A stretch of DNA of 64,000 bases from the NCBI RefSeq assembly GCF_001704415.2, contig NW_017189517.1, positions 5,467,167 through 5,531,166 of the forward strand. Reading direction: 5' to 3'. This document shows positions 42,886 through 54,966 of the stretch, piece after piece. Numbering within the stretch: position 1 is the first letter of the stretch; each line of letters begins with the position of its first letter. The DNA comes from Capra hircus (Eukaryota; Chordata; Mammalia; Artiodactyla; Bovidae). Made by a program: the position numbers and the translations under genes. Under the pieces are notes generated by a model. The model did no database searches, was not told where the DNA came from, and saw only the letters and a program-made list of their open reading frames with translations.

Positions 42886-43129
42886 CCATTCTCCTCCTAA
42901 TAAAAAATGACCTTTTAAACTATAGAAACAAAATGTGAGTTTCTATCACTCTGTACAACTCAGCTCCTTTACCACCTAAAAGTCAGAAACTCACATCTTT
43001 TCTGTTTCAAGCCTGCATTATCAAAGCATCTTCTCCTAATCATGTTTTACTTTTTCTCATTTCAAATTTCCAATCTCCTTTTTCTCCTAATTATTAACAA
43101 CAAATAGATTTATGCACAAATTCCCTTAT

Positions 43130-43610
43130 CTCCCAGGAAAATTCATACTCGTTCATTAAGGCACAATTTCAATGTCATATTTAATATAAAGCTTTTCCTC
43201 TGTTTGGCACCAGTAGAATTTTTTCTTTTATTTACATTCACTTATAAATTTGAGTGTGTTCTAATTAAAGCAACTGTTTATATGTCCACACCTCCCATGT
43301 CAGACTACAAGACCTTGAGAGTAGAGACTGTCTTACTCTGCTTTGACTATTTAGTGTGCAGCACAGGGCCCCTAGTGGCTCAGATGGTAAAGAATCTGCC
43401 TGCAATGAAGGAGAACTGGATTCAATCCCTGGATCAGGAAGATCACCTGCAGAAGGGAATGGCAACCCCTCCAATATTCTTGTCTGGAGAATTCCATGGA
43501 CAGAGGAACCTGGTGGGCTACAGTCCATGGGGTTGCAAAGAGTCAAGCACAACTAGGTGACTAACACTCACTGTTCACTTTCACAGTGCTCAATACATCT
43601 TCTTTGAATG
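43130..43610 (+). mobile_element. L2 3'-end fossil split by a Bov-tA
   Basis: TCGTTCATTAAGGCACAATTTCAATGTC, CTACAAGACCTTGAGAGTAGAGACTGTC, TTTAGTGTGCAGCACAGGGC [SINE] CACAGTGCTCAATACATCTTCTTTGAATGG: an L2 3' end with a SINE at its CAGCACAGTGC position. Confidence 0.7.
43362..43589 (+). mobile_element. Bov-tA SINE inside L2, with TSD
   Basis: Forward Bov-tA: CCCTAGTGGCTCAGATGGTAAAGAATC head, GAAGGGAATGGCAACCCC body, GTGACTAACACTCACTG tail. Flanks CACAGGGC (43362-43369) and CACAGTGC (43582-43589) differ at one base. Confidence 0.9.
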
Positions 43611-44057
43611 GTAATTGCTTTTATCTATCAAGATCCTCCTAAGAAGCAAGAGCTTAAAATTATGAACCTCGTCCAAAAGGATTTTTATCAGTCCTATGAG
43701 GAAGAATATGAAGTTTCCAGTTTCAAAGAGTTGTAGCTTTACTTTAGTTTCATAGGCAGGAAAAAGAGAACCTCTATGAATTTCTGCCAGATTGGAGACA
43801 ATCTAACCTTATGGTTAAAGAAAATTTTGTGTAAGTGCTGTTTTCTAATTGATGGTCCAAAATGGATCCCTTCTAGGATACCACATTACATTTTAGTTAT
43901 CCTGTCTCTTTAGGCTCCCCTGCCCATGACAGTTTCTCAGACATTCCCTGTTTTTCATAATCTTGGCAGTTTTGAAAAATTCTAGTCAGGTATTCTGTAG
44001 ACTGTCCTTCAGTTGGGATTTGTCTGATGTTTTCCCATGATTAAACTAGGGTTAGAA
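43611..44057. other. Unassigned sequence
   Basis: No gene or named repeat recognised. Confidence 0.4.
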
Positions 44058-44782
44058 GCTCTTGAAGAAAGTGAAAGAAGAGAGTCAAAACATTTGCTTA
44101 AAACTCAACATTCAGAAAACTAATATCATGGCATCTGGTCCCATCACTTCATGGCAAATAGATGGGGAAACAATGGAAAAAGTGAGAGACTATTTTGAGG
44201 GGCTCCCAAATCACTGCAGATGGTTACTGCAGCCATTAAATTCAAAGATGTTCGCTCCTTGGAAGAAAAGCTATGACCAAACTAGACAGCATATTAAAAA
44301 GCAGAGATGTTACTTTGCCAACAAAGGTCTGTCTAGTCAAGGCTATGGTTTTCTGAGTCATCATGTATGGATGTGAGAGTTGAACTATAAAGAAAGCTGA
44401 GCCCCGAAGAATTGATACTTTTGAACTGTGGTGTTGGAGAAGACTTTTGAGAGTCCCTTGGACTGCAAGGAGATCAAACCAGTCCATTCTAAAGGAGATC
44501 AGTCCTGAATATTCATTGGAAGGACTGTTGTTGAAGCTGAAATTCCAATACTTGGCCCACCTGAGGCAAAGAACCAACTCATTGGAAAGGACCCTGATGC
44601 TGGGAAAGATTGATGGTGGGATGAGAAGAGGATGACAGGATGAGATGGTTGGATGGCATCACCAACTTGACGGACATGAGTTTGAGTAAGCTCTGGTAGT
44701 TGGTGATGACAGGGAAACCCGGCATGTTTCAGTCCATGGGGTCACAAAGAGTCGGACATGACTGAGTAACTGAACTGAACTG
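44058..44782 (+). mobile_element. BovB 3' fragment (forward), older type
   Basis: About 725 bp forward BovB starting in the codons just after the YADD region (CTCTTGAAGAAAGTGAAAGAAG) and ending GAGTAACTGAACTGAACTGATGG. The coding frame is broken: frames 44062-44376 and 44447-44635 carry recognisable pieces (NIQKTNIMASGPITSWQIDG; RVPWTARRSNQSILKEISPE) with a shift between. Confidence 0.92.
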
Positions 44783-45009
44783 ATGGTTTTGGAGAGGAAG
44801 GGCTAGAGGTAAAGCACCATTTTTATTACATCATATCAACATGACTTATCACTGTTAGTTTTGATCTTTCCCACCTGGATGAGATAGTGCTTGGCAGGTT
44901 TTCCCCCTGAAAAGTCACTCTTCTATTCCCCCTTCCCATGTTACACTCTTTGGAAGGAAGTCAGTATGGGCAGTCAAGACTTAAAGAGCTATAAATTGTG
45001 CTCCACCAC

Positions 45010-45394
45010 CTTAAGAGTGTCATGTATGCATTAATGTTTTGGAATTCTTCTACAAATGAGATATGTCTGTTCTCCTTCATTTACTAATTCAATCAATGAT
45101 TTCTATCAGTATGGATTCATGGGTATTCATTTCATATGCTAGGTTATATCCCAATACTACGTTATTTATTTTCTTGCTGAACTTATTCCAAATTTGGCCA
45201 TTGGGGGCTCTTTCAGTTGACTTCAGTGTCACTTCATCATCCTTCCTTCACGTTGTGTATTTTACCATTTTAGTAACTTCTCATTTTCTCTCACTAAAAG
45301 ATGATCCAGCCTCATCTTGTATATTTCCTGGACCATTCATGGAAATGGCTATTCCCCAAGAATCTCTGGTTCTTTTGATTGGAGAGTGATACTG

Positions 45395-45397
<3 letters not shown>
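45010..45397. mobile_element. Old L1 non-coding fragment (probable)
   Basis: TTTTGGAATTCTTCTACAAATGAGATATGTCTGTTCTCC, ATCAGTATGGATTCATGGGTATTCATTTC, TTTGGCCATTGGGGGCTCTTTCAGTTG, AGATGATCCAGCCTCATCTTGTATATTTCC follow a pattern common in mammalian old L1 non-coding regions. I could not settle orientation or subfamily. Confidence 0.45.
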
Positions 45398-45398
<1 letters not shown>

Positions 45399-45446
<48 letters not shown>

Positions 45447-45454
45447 GTGTGTGT
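45399..45454. repeat. (GT)n microsatellite, one interruption
   Basis: About 56 bp of GT repeats with a single GC at 45441-45442. It explains the Cys/Val- and His/Thr-repeat open frames here, which are not genes. Confidence 0.97.
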
Positions 45455-48064
45455 TTTAAAGCAACACAATGATGTAGTGGAGAGCTATTGTGATACAATT
45501 TGTTCTGAAATGATTTCTGATAAGCTGTGCCACACATTGTCTCACTGGAAAAGAACTGTGTTTAGTCTGGGCAGGGACTCATACTACTCAACAGCAACTC
45601 AAACAGCTCAAAGAGACCCTCCAGTGAGTTCTAAAAGAACTTCTGACTTCCCAACTTTTCATTCTTGTTTTGAAACCTTCACAGAGAAAAGAGACAATTG
45701 TGCTTTATGATAAAATATGATAGAAAAGTGAAGTAATCTTTGAAACAGACTATTTGGCAAAACAATCTCCCAAATAATTGTAATTATATAGTTTGCCAGT
45801 TGCATGGTGAGTATAATTAAGGTGACTAAATAACTCTGTAACAATTATGATGCCAATTTTAGTTTTTACATTTTGTAGCATTGTGCAAATTCTGGCTGAA
45901 AGACAAAACTGATCATGTGGGTAATCTACTGCTCCACATGGTATTTACAGCACAATTAAAATGTTCACTGCTGCACTTAGCAGGAGTTGGATAAATCTTG
46001 TAGAACATTAATATATGCTTTAAATAAATGTTACTGCTAATTATTGGAACATGACCTTTTCATTAATATAAAGGTATATGTTGGGACGTAAAACAGATGA
46101 AGGTCAAAATACACCAAGTAATTTTAAGAACACTTTTTTTTTTTTTTAAGTATTTCCCCTGGTTGATAAAGTTTTCCCTCCAGCCATATTATAAAGCAAT
46201 ATGATTAACAACAAATGAAGGTTAAGTATTCTTCCCACTTTCTTATGCTTGAAATAAAATTAGCCAGATGACCTTTTCACAGTTACATAAAATTACTGTA
46301 TTTTTATTTGTAGCCTAGAAATATGCAGCTAAAAGTAAAGCAAATACTCTGTTTAATCAGATGTTGAACCAGTCTCCCAATGCTATTTATTTTCCAATCA
46401 TTTATTTCAGCCTTTGTCATTTCTCATTAGTACAGTTGCAAAGAAATCTTGACTGTTTTTTTGACCTCACATAAGCTTTGTTTTCCAATAAGGAAAGCCA
46501 TTGGGCCTTCTGTCTGGAACCTTTATCATATTGTCTGAAGCATTTCCTAAAATAAATATGTCAACCAAGGAGCCAAATAAATGCCAGTGATGTTTAGTGT
46601 CTCCTGCAAAATTACCATGCAGCCAGTGCTGCCAATGCTTTGCAGTAAGTGGGGTGAGAGAACAGCACTCGACTTTCAAGAAATATTCTATGTGAGAGCA
46701 ATGGCATTAGGGTCACTAACAACAAAGTATGGTGACCATTTTCTAATAATTAAAATCAGCAATTAGAACCATGTGACAACAGACTAGGCAAGTAGAAATG
46801 ATCTTGCCAGCAGAGGCAGGATGTCAAGATATTGGAAATGGAATTGCAGCTCATGTATGGAAGATAGACTGGGTAAACTCTGAAACTGCTTTCAGTTCTC
46901 AGGTATGTGCTTTTTATTTTGAAACTCCTAGTGAATTCTAGATATTTGAACCCTGTCTCAAGAAATGAGTTCTTGGCAGATCTAAATTTTAAAATATGTT
47001 TTCTATAATAACTTGGGAGGCATTGTTATATTGAAAAAACTTCATCAGATCATTCTAATCTATATTTTTATACATATATATAGTCTTGACTATATATATG
47101 GGCTTTCCTATTGACCGAAATAAACAAAACACATAAAATACTCTGTTCACTGATTTTGGACCTAGTGACTTTGGAAGTGGAGTTCAACTGCTTTACTAAG
47201 TCCTTATTTTTCATTTTGACCAGTTTAAGTGAATAAATGCTCACTGAATACATAGTATAATACATATCATATGGACATTTTCTGGTGGATCAGATGGTAA
47301 AGAAAATGAGGGTAGCTGCATATTTAAAAAAGTGAAAACATCATGGTGGAATGGAATAGCTCAGTAAACAGTCAGGTAATAAGTGAACTTTGTAGTAAGG
47401 GTAATAGCTGAACAGACAAAGAAAGAGGCTTCTTATTGAGCAGAATTTTTTAAAACTATGTACAGATGAAGATGAGTGTGGTGGGGGAAATTGGATCAAT
47501 GGGGTTCCTTGGAAAGAAGTTGAGCATTTAGATCAGACCAGAGCAGTCGGGCGTGTTGAAAGAGGTCACAGAGAAGATGTGACTGGTAGTTTGGCCCTGG
47601 GTCAATTGGCGGTTCCTTATTCCACCTTTGCCCTTAGAATGTACATCCTGCCCACCGTTCCCACAGTGGGAGCTGTTCCAAGGATTAAGCTTTGAGAGAA
47701 CAGGATGTTGTTGCTGAGACCATCTGGACAGAATATGTGACTGAACCCAATTAAAGCCTTTACATAAACTTTTAAGATTCTGGTGGGCTGAGTTAAAGAT
47801 CTACTCATCTTGAGGATGCCCATGAAAAGATTTTTATGTAAATTCTCTTTCTTATTCTTATATCTACCATCTATCAGTCTGGAGTGGTCTGCCTTTTTCT
47901 TCTATTTCTCTTGCCCTCCGTGTACAGGGGTCAGTTTATGATTTTACTGAGGGAGCTCTTGAGGTTTCAAACCAATAGGTCATGGAGAGTTCAATTTTGA
48001 TGTTGTAGGCAGTGGAGAGATATTGAAATGCTTGGGAAAATAGAATAGTAAATACAGTTCTCAT
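45455..48064. other. Unassigned, repeat-poor sequence (about 2.6 kb)
   Basis: The longest stretch without a confidently recognised repeat. It contains a T14 run (46134-46147), a perfect 28-bp palindrome (47073-47100), and at 47275-47308 a short TTTTCTGGTGGATCAGATGGTAAAGAA resembling only a Bov-tA head. No convincing exon: no long frame and no CpG island. Confidence 0.4.
47073..47100. repeat. Perfect 28-bp inverted repeat
   Basis: CATATATATAGTC - TT - GACTATATATATG: 13-bp arms with no mismatch and a 2-bp spacer. Confidence 0.95.
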
Positions 48065-48308
48065 CATCTCCTCCTAAGTCACACAACCAGGCCACAAATC
48101 CCAGCTCTGCCTGTCACTATCTTTGTGACACTGCAAGTTGTTTAATTCCTCTAAACTTCAGCTTTGTTTTTAGGATTGGAATATAATCATTCTTACTTTA
48201 TAGGACTATGTGAGGATGAACATAGATAATGCACATATGTCTCTTAGTATGATGTCTGGTGTGGAATAAATGCTCAATAATCACTAAGCTGTTGTTATTA
48301 TTAATAAC
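48065..48308 (+). mobile_element. MIR SINE fossil
   Basis: CACAAATCCCAGCTCTGCCTGTCACTATCTTTGTGACACTGC, CCTCTAAACTTCAGCTTTGTTTTTAGG, TATAGGACTATGTGAGGATGAACATAGATAATGC, GTCTGGTGTGGAATAAATGCTCAATAATC, TTGTTATTATTAATA: a nearly complete but diverged MIR. Confidence 0.82.
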
Positions 48309-49852
48309 ATGAGGCTAGAAGTTAGAATAAGACTTTCAGAGAAGTGTAACTAGAGGAGGCAAAATTGCTTCAAAGATTAGTATAGCAATCCAAACTGTTT
48401 TAATGTACAATAAAATTTTATAAATATTAAATCAGTTAAGCTTATTGATTCTCAGAAGCTTTGGTAAATGTGCTTTACTAGAGAGAATAGAAAGAAAGCT
48501 TTGCCTTCAGCACAATTTGTAGATTACTTTTGGATTTAAATAATTTTTGTACAATTTTGTGGATTACTACAGTGGAAGTTGCAGGCTGTTTTCTGGAGTA
48601 AGAAATACCTTCTGAATGTGAGGCTATAAAATATTTGTTCACACATTATCTTATGAAACTGAGTTTTTTGGAGCCAAAGACTTCAACAGCACTGAGGACA
48701 CGATCACTCGGTGAAATGTAAAACACCATGTGCTCAGAGAACTTGCCATGCTGACAATGGCCTCAGGCCATAGCATGGTTTGAATTCATATTTGCTTATG
48801 GAGTTGTTTTTGCTTTTATTTTCTAAATGAATCCATGAGCATTGCCAAAAACAATGAAATAGTACTAAAAGATTTACAACAAAATAGAGCAGCCCCTTGT
48901 CACATCCATCTCCAATTCCTGACCCACACTTCAGAGGCAACAGCTTGAAAATCTTTTGACTTTTCCTTCTAATATTTACCTCCATGTTTTTAAATAATAA
49001 GCTGGTTTGGCTCCTTATCAAATTATTGATTATTAGCACAATTTCTGCATTTCTCCCTATGTGACAACTTCCAGTTCCTGACATTTATTTTTGTGATATA
49101 CTTACAGTGTAATTTTTGGTGTAAAGAGTTGCTACTGCTTGCATTATTACTAAGTCGATATCATTCATTGATATCATTGAATTAATCATTGAATTAATTG
49201 AATTATATGTAATGTACATTTGACTCCTTTTCTTGCACCATTTTTTGTCATCTGGCATGGAGCATGCCTGATTTTTTCAAACAGCTTACAGTCCACGTAT
49301 CTTTAACTAATTTTCCAAGCGTTCAAACAGGCACTCTATTAGTTCTTTTAATTTTTAGATGTCCTCCCTGACATTGTAAAGCTCTTCTGTCTCTTGTGCT
49401 TCAGTTTGTACTCACTGCTCTCTAGATATGCCACCCAACTGCCATCCAGAGACTTTTCCCTTTGCCTGAGACTTCAGCTGGGACATCCCTTATCTCACAC
49501 TTGAATTGGATCATCTCTCCCTCAGGGCACATCCCTGCCTCTTTCTTGGTTTACACTCCTGTTTGGGTGAAGCCAGATGCTCAGTGAAAGTGGGGGAGGT
49601 GCAGATCTTGAGACTTTGGGCATCCAGTTCTAGTTCAACCTTTCCCCCCTTTTCTATTCATATTTTTCAGTATGGCAGTTGCAAGCTCTGATCCTAGTCA
49701 TATTACATTGCTTGACCATCTTTCCCATTTCCAGAAGCTTTTTAAAATATATTCTTAAATTATGGTACTGTGGTAAGCTAAATAATGCCTCCCAAAAGAT
49801 TTTCCCTCAAGGAGATTAAAATTCAATTTAGAGGACAAAATGCCCTCATATG
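48309..49852. other. Unassigned, repeat-poor sequence (about 1.5 kb)
   Basis: No recognisable repeat or gene apart from local ATTGAATTA-type short direct repeats at 49157-49205. Confidence 0.4.
49157..49205. repeat. Short AT-rich direct repeats
   Basis: GATATCATT-CATT-GATATCATTG then AATTAATCATTG-AATTAATTG-AATTA: nested 9-12 bp direct repeats consistent with slippage. Confidence 0.8.
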
Positions 49853-50166
49853 AGATCAAACTGATCAATCCTAAAGGAAATCAACATTGAATATTCATTG
49901 GAAGGACTGAGGCTGAACCTGAAGCTCCAATACTTTTGCCACCTAGTGCAAAGAGCCGACTCATTGCAAAAGACCCTGATGCTGGGAAAGAATGAAGGCA
50001 GGAGGAGAAGGGGACAACAGAGGATGAGATGGTTGGATGACATCACTGACTCAACGGACATGAATTTGAGCAAACTCTAAGAGATAGTAGAGGACAGAGG
50101 AGCCTGGCATGCTGCAGTCCATGAGGTCACAAAGTCAGACACAACTTGGCAACTGAATGACAACAA
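49853..50166 (+). mobile_element. BovB 3' fragment (forward), older type
   Basis: It starts ATGAGATCAAACTGATCAATCC (codons for RRSNQSIL) and ends ACTTGGCAACTGAATGACAACAACC. About 310 bp, diverged. Confidence 0.9.
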
Positions 50167-50429
50167 CCTGAGACAATCAGGAAATAGCATTAAGCCAAGG
50201 TAAGCCAAGGCCAAATAAAGAATACTATGACAATTATATGAGTTTAATGAACATACATCAGTACAAATCAGAGAGATAAAAGAGAGCTTCATGTAATAGC
50301 TGGGAATTGAATGGTCTCTTAAGATTGAATGGATGTTAAAGGATACTTAACACAAGACAAATAGGCTAAAAATGACAAGTGAGTAGCTAACCAGTAAAGA
50401 GAGGTGATGGGAAACAGGAAGTTTCATTT

Positions 50430-50661
50430 GGATGAGGAGTATGTCTGTGTTAGTCAGTCATGTCTGACTCTTTGCGATCCCACGGACTGTAGCCCACCAG
50501 GCTCCTCTCTCCATGGAATTCTCCAAGCAGGAATACTAGAGTGGGTTGCCATTTCCTTCTCTGGGGTATCTTCCTGACCAAGGGATCAAACCCAGGTCTC
50601 CTGCATTGCAGGCAGATGCTTCACCATCTGAGCTAGAGGGAAATCCCAGGATGAGTAGTAT
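50430..50661 (-). mobile_element. Bov-tA SINE with TSD
   Basis: Inverted Bov-tA (GTTAGTCAGTCATGTCTGACTC...CAAACCCAGGTCTCCTGCATTGCAGGC). Flanks GGATGAGGAGTAT (50430-50442) and GGATGAGTAGTAT (50649-50661), one mismatch. Confidence 0.93.
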
Positions 50662-51188
50662 AGAAGAAGGCTATAGCAAGACTTGAGAACTAGACCTATT
50701 AGGTAGAAGTCAGATCAAGACTGTTAACATTTAATTCAACATGAATTGGGAGCTCTGTGGGCACAAACAAGGCTTGTCAAATGATGTGTTTCATTCTAGG
50801 GTGATTTTGTGAGAACCTTGAGGTTTCTTTAAAAGTAATCCCCTGAAATAAATATCTACATTTAGTGACATTATCCCAGATAAGGGTGTGTGGAGTTGAA
50901 GGGGGGGACAAGATGTGTGAATGCAAATCTAACTCCTCTGTGTACAGAATTTCAAGCTATTTGAATTTCAAGCCTATTCCTTATGACCTTATGTAGCTAG
51001 TGCCTCCAAATCTAACATTTTCCAGGATCTTCAGGGCCCAGCTTCTTGCTGGGCTCTGGTCTGTGGACCTTTAAAGTTCAGCTTCTTGGTCTTTGCTAAG
51101 TCACTTAACACTTTGTTATCCATCTTTAAAAAATATGTTGATATCGTTAGCTGTTTTCTCTTCTGCCATCTCTTTGTGCTTCTGGCTT
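50662..51188. other. Unassigned sequence
   Basis: No gene or named repeat. A G7 run lies near 50900. Confidence 0.4.
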
Positions 51189-51425
51189 TATATCATTTCC
51201 ATGTGTGCTCAGTAGCATCTGACTGTTTGTGACCCCATGGAGTGTAGCCCACGAGACTCCTCTCATCCATGGAATTTTCCAGGCAAGATTACTGGAGTGG
51301 GTTGCCATTTCCTTCTCCAGGAAATCTTCCCAACCCAGGGATTGAACCCATGTCTCTTGTGTCTCCTCCATTGACAAGCAGATTTTTTACCACTGTGCCA
51401 CCTAGGAATCCCTATACCATTTCCA
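51189..51425 (-). mobile_element. Bov-tA SINE with TSD
   Basis: Inverted Bov-tA (TGTGCTCAGTAGCATCTGACTG...GATTGAACCCATGTC...GCCACCTAGGAATCCC). Flanks TATATCATTTCCA (51189-51201) and TATACCATTTCCA (51413-51425), one mismatch. Confidence 0.93.
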
Positions 51426-51690
51426 ATCTTGTGTAATTTTAGCAAAATTTCAAGGAGTAGAAATAAGCAAGTTGTCCGTTATGATTTTTTTAATTTACTT
51501 ATTAAATCTTTCGTGAGTTAATGAATAGAAAACCAAATAATGGTGAAATGATTAAATATTATGAAGACATACAGCTGTTAGCTGACCGTGGTTCATGTTG
51601 TACTTCATGTATTTCAAGTTGCTGGTCTTTAAACAGTAAATGATTGACTGAAAGATACTAAAATAGGCCTGACATCAGGGGAACCAGCAT

Positions 51691-51872
51691 GTGTAGTTGA
51701 GGTTTGATCCCTGTGTCAGGAAGATCCCCTGGAGAAGGGAATGGCAACTCAGTCCAGTATTCTTGCCTGGAAAATCCTATGGACAGAGGATCCTGGTGGG
51801 TTACAGTCCATAGGATTGCAAACAGTTGGAAATGACTGAAGCAACTCAGCACATACGCACAGGTGTAGTTGA
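51691..51872 (+). mobile_element. Bov-tA SINE lacking most of its head, with TSD
   Basis: It starts GGTTTGATCCCTGTGTCAGG (box B region onward) and carries the normal Bov-A body and tail. The perfect 10-bp direct repeat GTGTAGTTGA (51691-51700 and 51863-51872) shows it was inserted already 5' truncated. Confidence 0.92.
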
Positions 51873-52017
51873 ATTGTAAGCTCTTCCTACCCATGAACTA
51901 TCAGTCACACACATTTGCCCCTGAACTAAGATTAATGAAAGATATTTATTACTACTAAGTTTTATACAAATAGAGATCTTATGAAGGAAAGAAGGCAGAT
52001 ATCAGTAAATGCTTTTT

Positions 52018-52370
52018 TTTAATATAAACTTGTTTAATTGGAGGCTAATTACTTTACAATATTGTATTGGTTTTGCCATACATCAACATGAATCCGCCAC
52101 GGGTATACATGTGTTCCCCATCCTGAACTCCCCTCCTACCTCCCTCCCCATACCATCCCTCTGAGTCATCCCAGTGCACCAGCCCCGAGCATCCTGTATC
52201 ATGCATCGAACCTGGACTGGTGATTCGTTTCACATATGATATTATACATGTTTCAATGCCATTCTCCCAAATCACACCACCCTCGCTCTCTCCCACAGAG
52301 TCCAAAAGACTGTTCTATACATCTGTGACTCTTTGGCTATCTTGCATACAAGGTTATCATTACCATCTTT
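52018..52370 (-). other. L1 3' UTR
   Basis: Between the ORF2 stop (52371) and the tail. On the plus strand it shows the inverted block CCCCTCCTACCTCCCTCCCCATACC (the L1 G-rich tract), GTATTGGTTTTGCCATACATCAACATGAATC and GTTTAATTGGAGGCTAATTACTTTAC. It matches the younger cattle-type 3' UTR and differs from the one at 34335-34615. Confidence 0.85.
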
Positions 52371-54127
52371 CTAAATTCCATATATATGCCTTAGTATACT
52401 ATATTGGTGTTTTTCTTTCTGGCTTACTTCACTCCATATAATAGGTTCCAGTTTCATCCACCTCATTAGAACTGATTCAAATATATTCTTTTTAATGGCT
52501 GAGTGATACTCCGCTGTGTATATGTACCATAGCTTTCTTAGCCATTCGTCTGCCAATGGACATCTAGGTTGCTTCCATGTCCTGGCTATTATAAACAATG
52601 CTGTGATGAACATTGGAGTATGCATGTCTCTTTCAATTCTGGTTTCCTTACTGTGTATACCCAGCAGTGGGATTGCTGGGTCATAAGGCAGTTCTATTTC
52701 CAGTTTTTTAAGGAACCTCCAAACTGTTCTCCATAGTGGCTGTACTAGTTTGCATTCCCCCCAGCAGTGTAAGAGGGTTCCCTTTTCTTCACACCCTCTC
52801 CAGTATTTATTGCTTGTATACTTTTGGATCGCAGCCATTCTGACTGGCTTGAAATGGTACCTCATTGTGGTTTCGATGTGGATTTCTCTGATAATGAGTG
52901 ATAGTGAGCATCTTTTCATGTGTTTGTTAGCCATCTTTATGTCTTAATTGGAGAAATGTCTATTTAGTTCTTTGGACCATTTTTTGATGAGGTCATTTAC
53001 TTTTCTGGAATTGAGCTGCAGGAGTTGCTTGTATATTTTTGAGATTAGTTGTTTGTCAGTTGCTTCATTCGCTATTGTTTTCTCCCTTTCAGAAGGCTGT
53101 CTTTTCACCTTCCTTAGAGTTCCATTGTTGTGCAGAAGCCTTTAATTTTAACTAGGTCCCATTTGTTTATTTTTGCTTTTATTTCCAATATTCTGGGAGG
53201 AGGCTCATAGAGGATCCTGCTGTGATTTATGTTGGAGAGTGTTTTGCCTATGTTCTCTAGGAGTTTTATAGTTTCTGGTCTTATGTTTAGATCTTTAATC
53301 CATTTTGAGTTTATTTTTGTGTATGGTGTGAAAAAGTGTTCTACTTTCATTCTTTTACAAGTGGTTGAGAAGTTTTCCCAGTACCACTTGTTAAAGAGAT
53401 TGTCTTTTCTCCATTGTATATTTTTGCCTCTTTGTCAAAGATAAGGTGTCCATAGGTGCATGGATTTATCTCTGGGCTTTCTATTTTGTCCCATTGTTCT
53501 ATATTTCTGTCTTGGTGCCAATACTATACTGTCTTGATGACTGTGGCTTTGTAGTAGAGCCTGAAGTCAGGCAGGTTGATTCCTCCAGTTCCATTCTTTT
53601 TCTCAAGATTGCTTTGACCATTCGAGGTTTTTTGTATTTCCATACAAACTGTGAAATAATTTGTTCTAGCCCTGTGAAAAATACCGTTGGTAGCTTGATA
53701 AGGATTACATTGAATCTATAGATTTCTTTGGGTAGAATATTCATTTTCACTATATTGATTCTTCCAATACATGAACACAGTATATTTCTCCATCTATTAG
53801 TGTCCTCTTTGATTTCTTTAACCAGTGTTTCATAGTTTTCTATATATAGGTCTTTAGTTTCTTTAGGTAGATATATTCCCAAGTATGTAATTCTTTTTGT
53901 TGCAATGGTGAATAGAAATGTGTCCTTAATTTATCTTTCTATTTTCTCATTATTAGTGTATAGGAATTCAAGGGATTTCTGTGTGTTGATTTTATATCCT
54001 GCAACTTTACTACATTCATTGATTAGCTCTAGTAATTTTCTGGTGGAGTCTTTAGGGTTTTCTATGTAGAGGATCATGTCATCTGCAAACAGTAAGAGTT
54101 TTACTTCTTCCTTTCAAATTTGGATTC

Positions 54128-54143
54128 TTTTTTTTTTTTTTTT
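54128..54143. repeat. T16 run inside L1 ORF2
   Basis: A pure T run on the plus strand (A16 in the L1 sense), just upstream in sense of the FADD codons. It is responsible for a lysine run and frame loss in the RT. Confidence 0.95.
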
Positions 54144-54966
54144 CTGCTCTGATTACTGTGGCCCAAACTTCCACAACTATGTTGAATAGTAGTGGGGAAA
54201 GTGGGCACCCTTGTTCCTGACTTGTTCCTGACTTTAAGGGAAATGCTTTCAGTTTTCCACCATTGAGGGTAATGTTTGCTGTGGGTTTGTCAAATATAGA
54301 TTTTATTATGTTGAGGTATGTTCTTTCTATTCTTGCTTTCTGGAGAGTTTTTATCATAAATGGATATTGAATTTTTTCAAAGGCTTTCTCTGCATCTATT
54401 GAGATAATCATATGGCTTTTATTTTTCAATTTGTTAGTGTGGTATATTACATTGATTGATTTATAGATATTGAAGAATCCTTGCATCCCTGGGAAAAAGC
54501 CCACTTGGTCATGATGTATGATTTTTTCAATGTGTTGTTGGATTCTGATTGTTAGAATTTTGTTCAAGATTTTTGCATCTATGTTCATCAGTGATATTGG
54601 CCTGTAGTTTTCTTTGTGGCATCTTTCTCTGGTTTTGGTATTAGGGTGATAGTGGCCTCATAGAATGAGTTTGGAAGTTTATCTTCCTCTTCAATTTTCT
54701 GGAAGAGTTTGAGTAGGATAGGTGTTAGCTCTTCTCTAAATTTTTCATAGAATTCAGCTGTGAAGCCATCTGGATCTGGGCTTTTGTGCTGAAAGATTTC
54801 TGATTACTCTTTCAATTTCTGCGCTTGTGATAGGTCTGTTAATATTTTCTATTTCTTCTTGGTTCAGTTTTGGAAAGTTGTACCTTTCTAAGAAAAGTAA
54901 ATTGTCCTTTTCTTCCAAGTTGTCCATTTTATTGACATATAATTGCTGACAGGAGTCTCTTAGGGT

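Noticed and set aside
45281..45710. Cys-Val and His-Thr repeat proteins on both strands
   Set aside because: Translation of the GT/AC microsatellite at 45399-45454; no other coding evidence.
47275..47308. Bov-tA SINE
   Set aside because: Only about 30 bp resemble the head (TCTGGTGGATCAGATGGTAAAGAA); the body is absent, so it is mentioned but not called.
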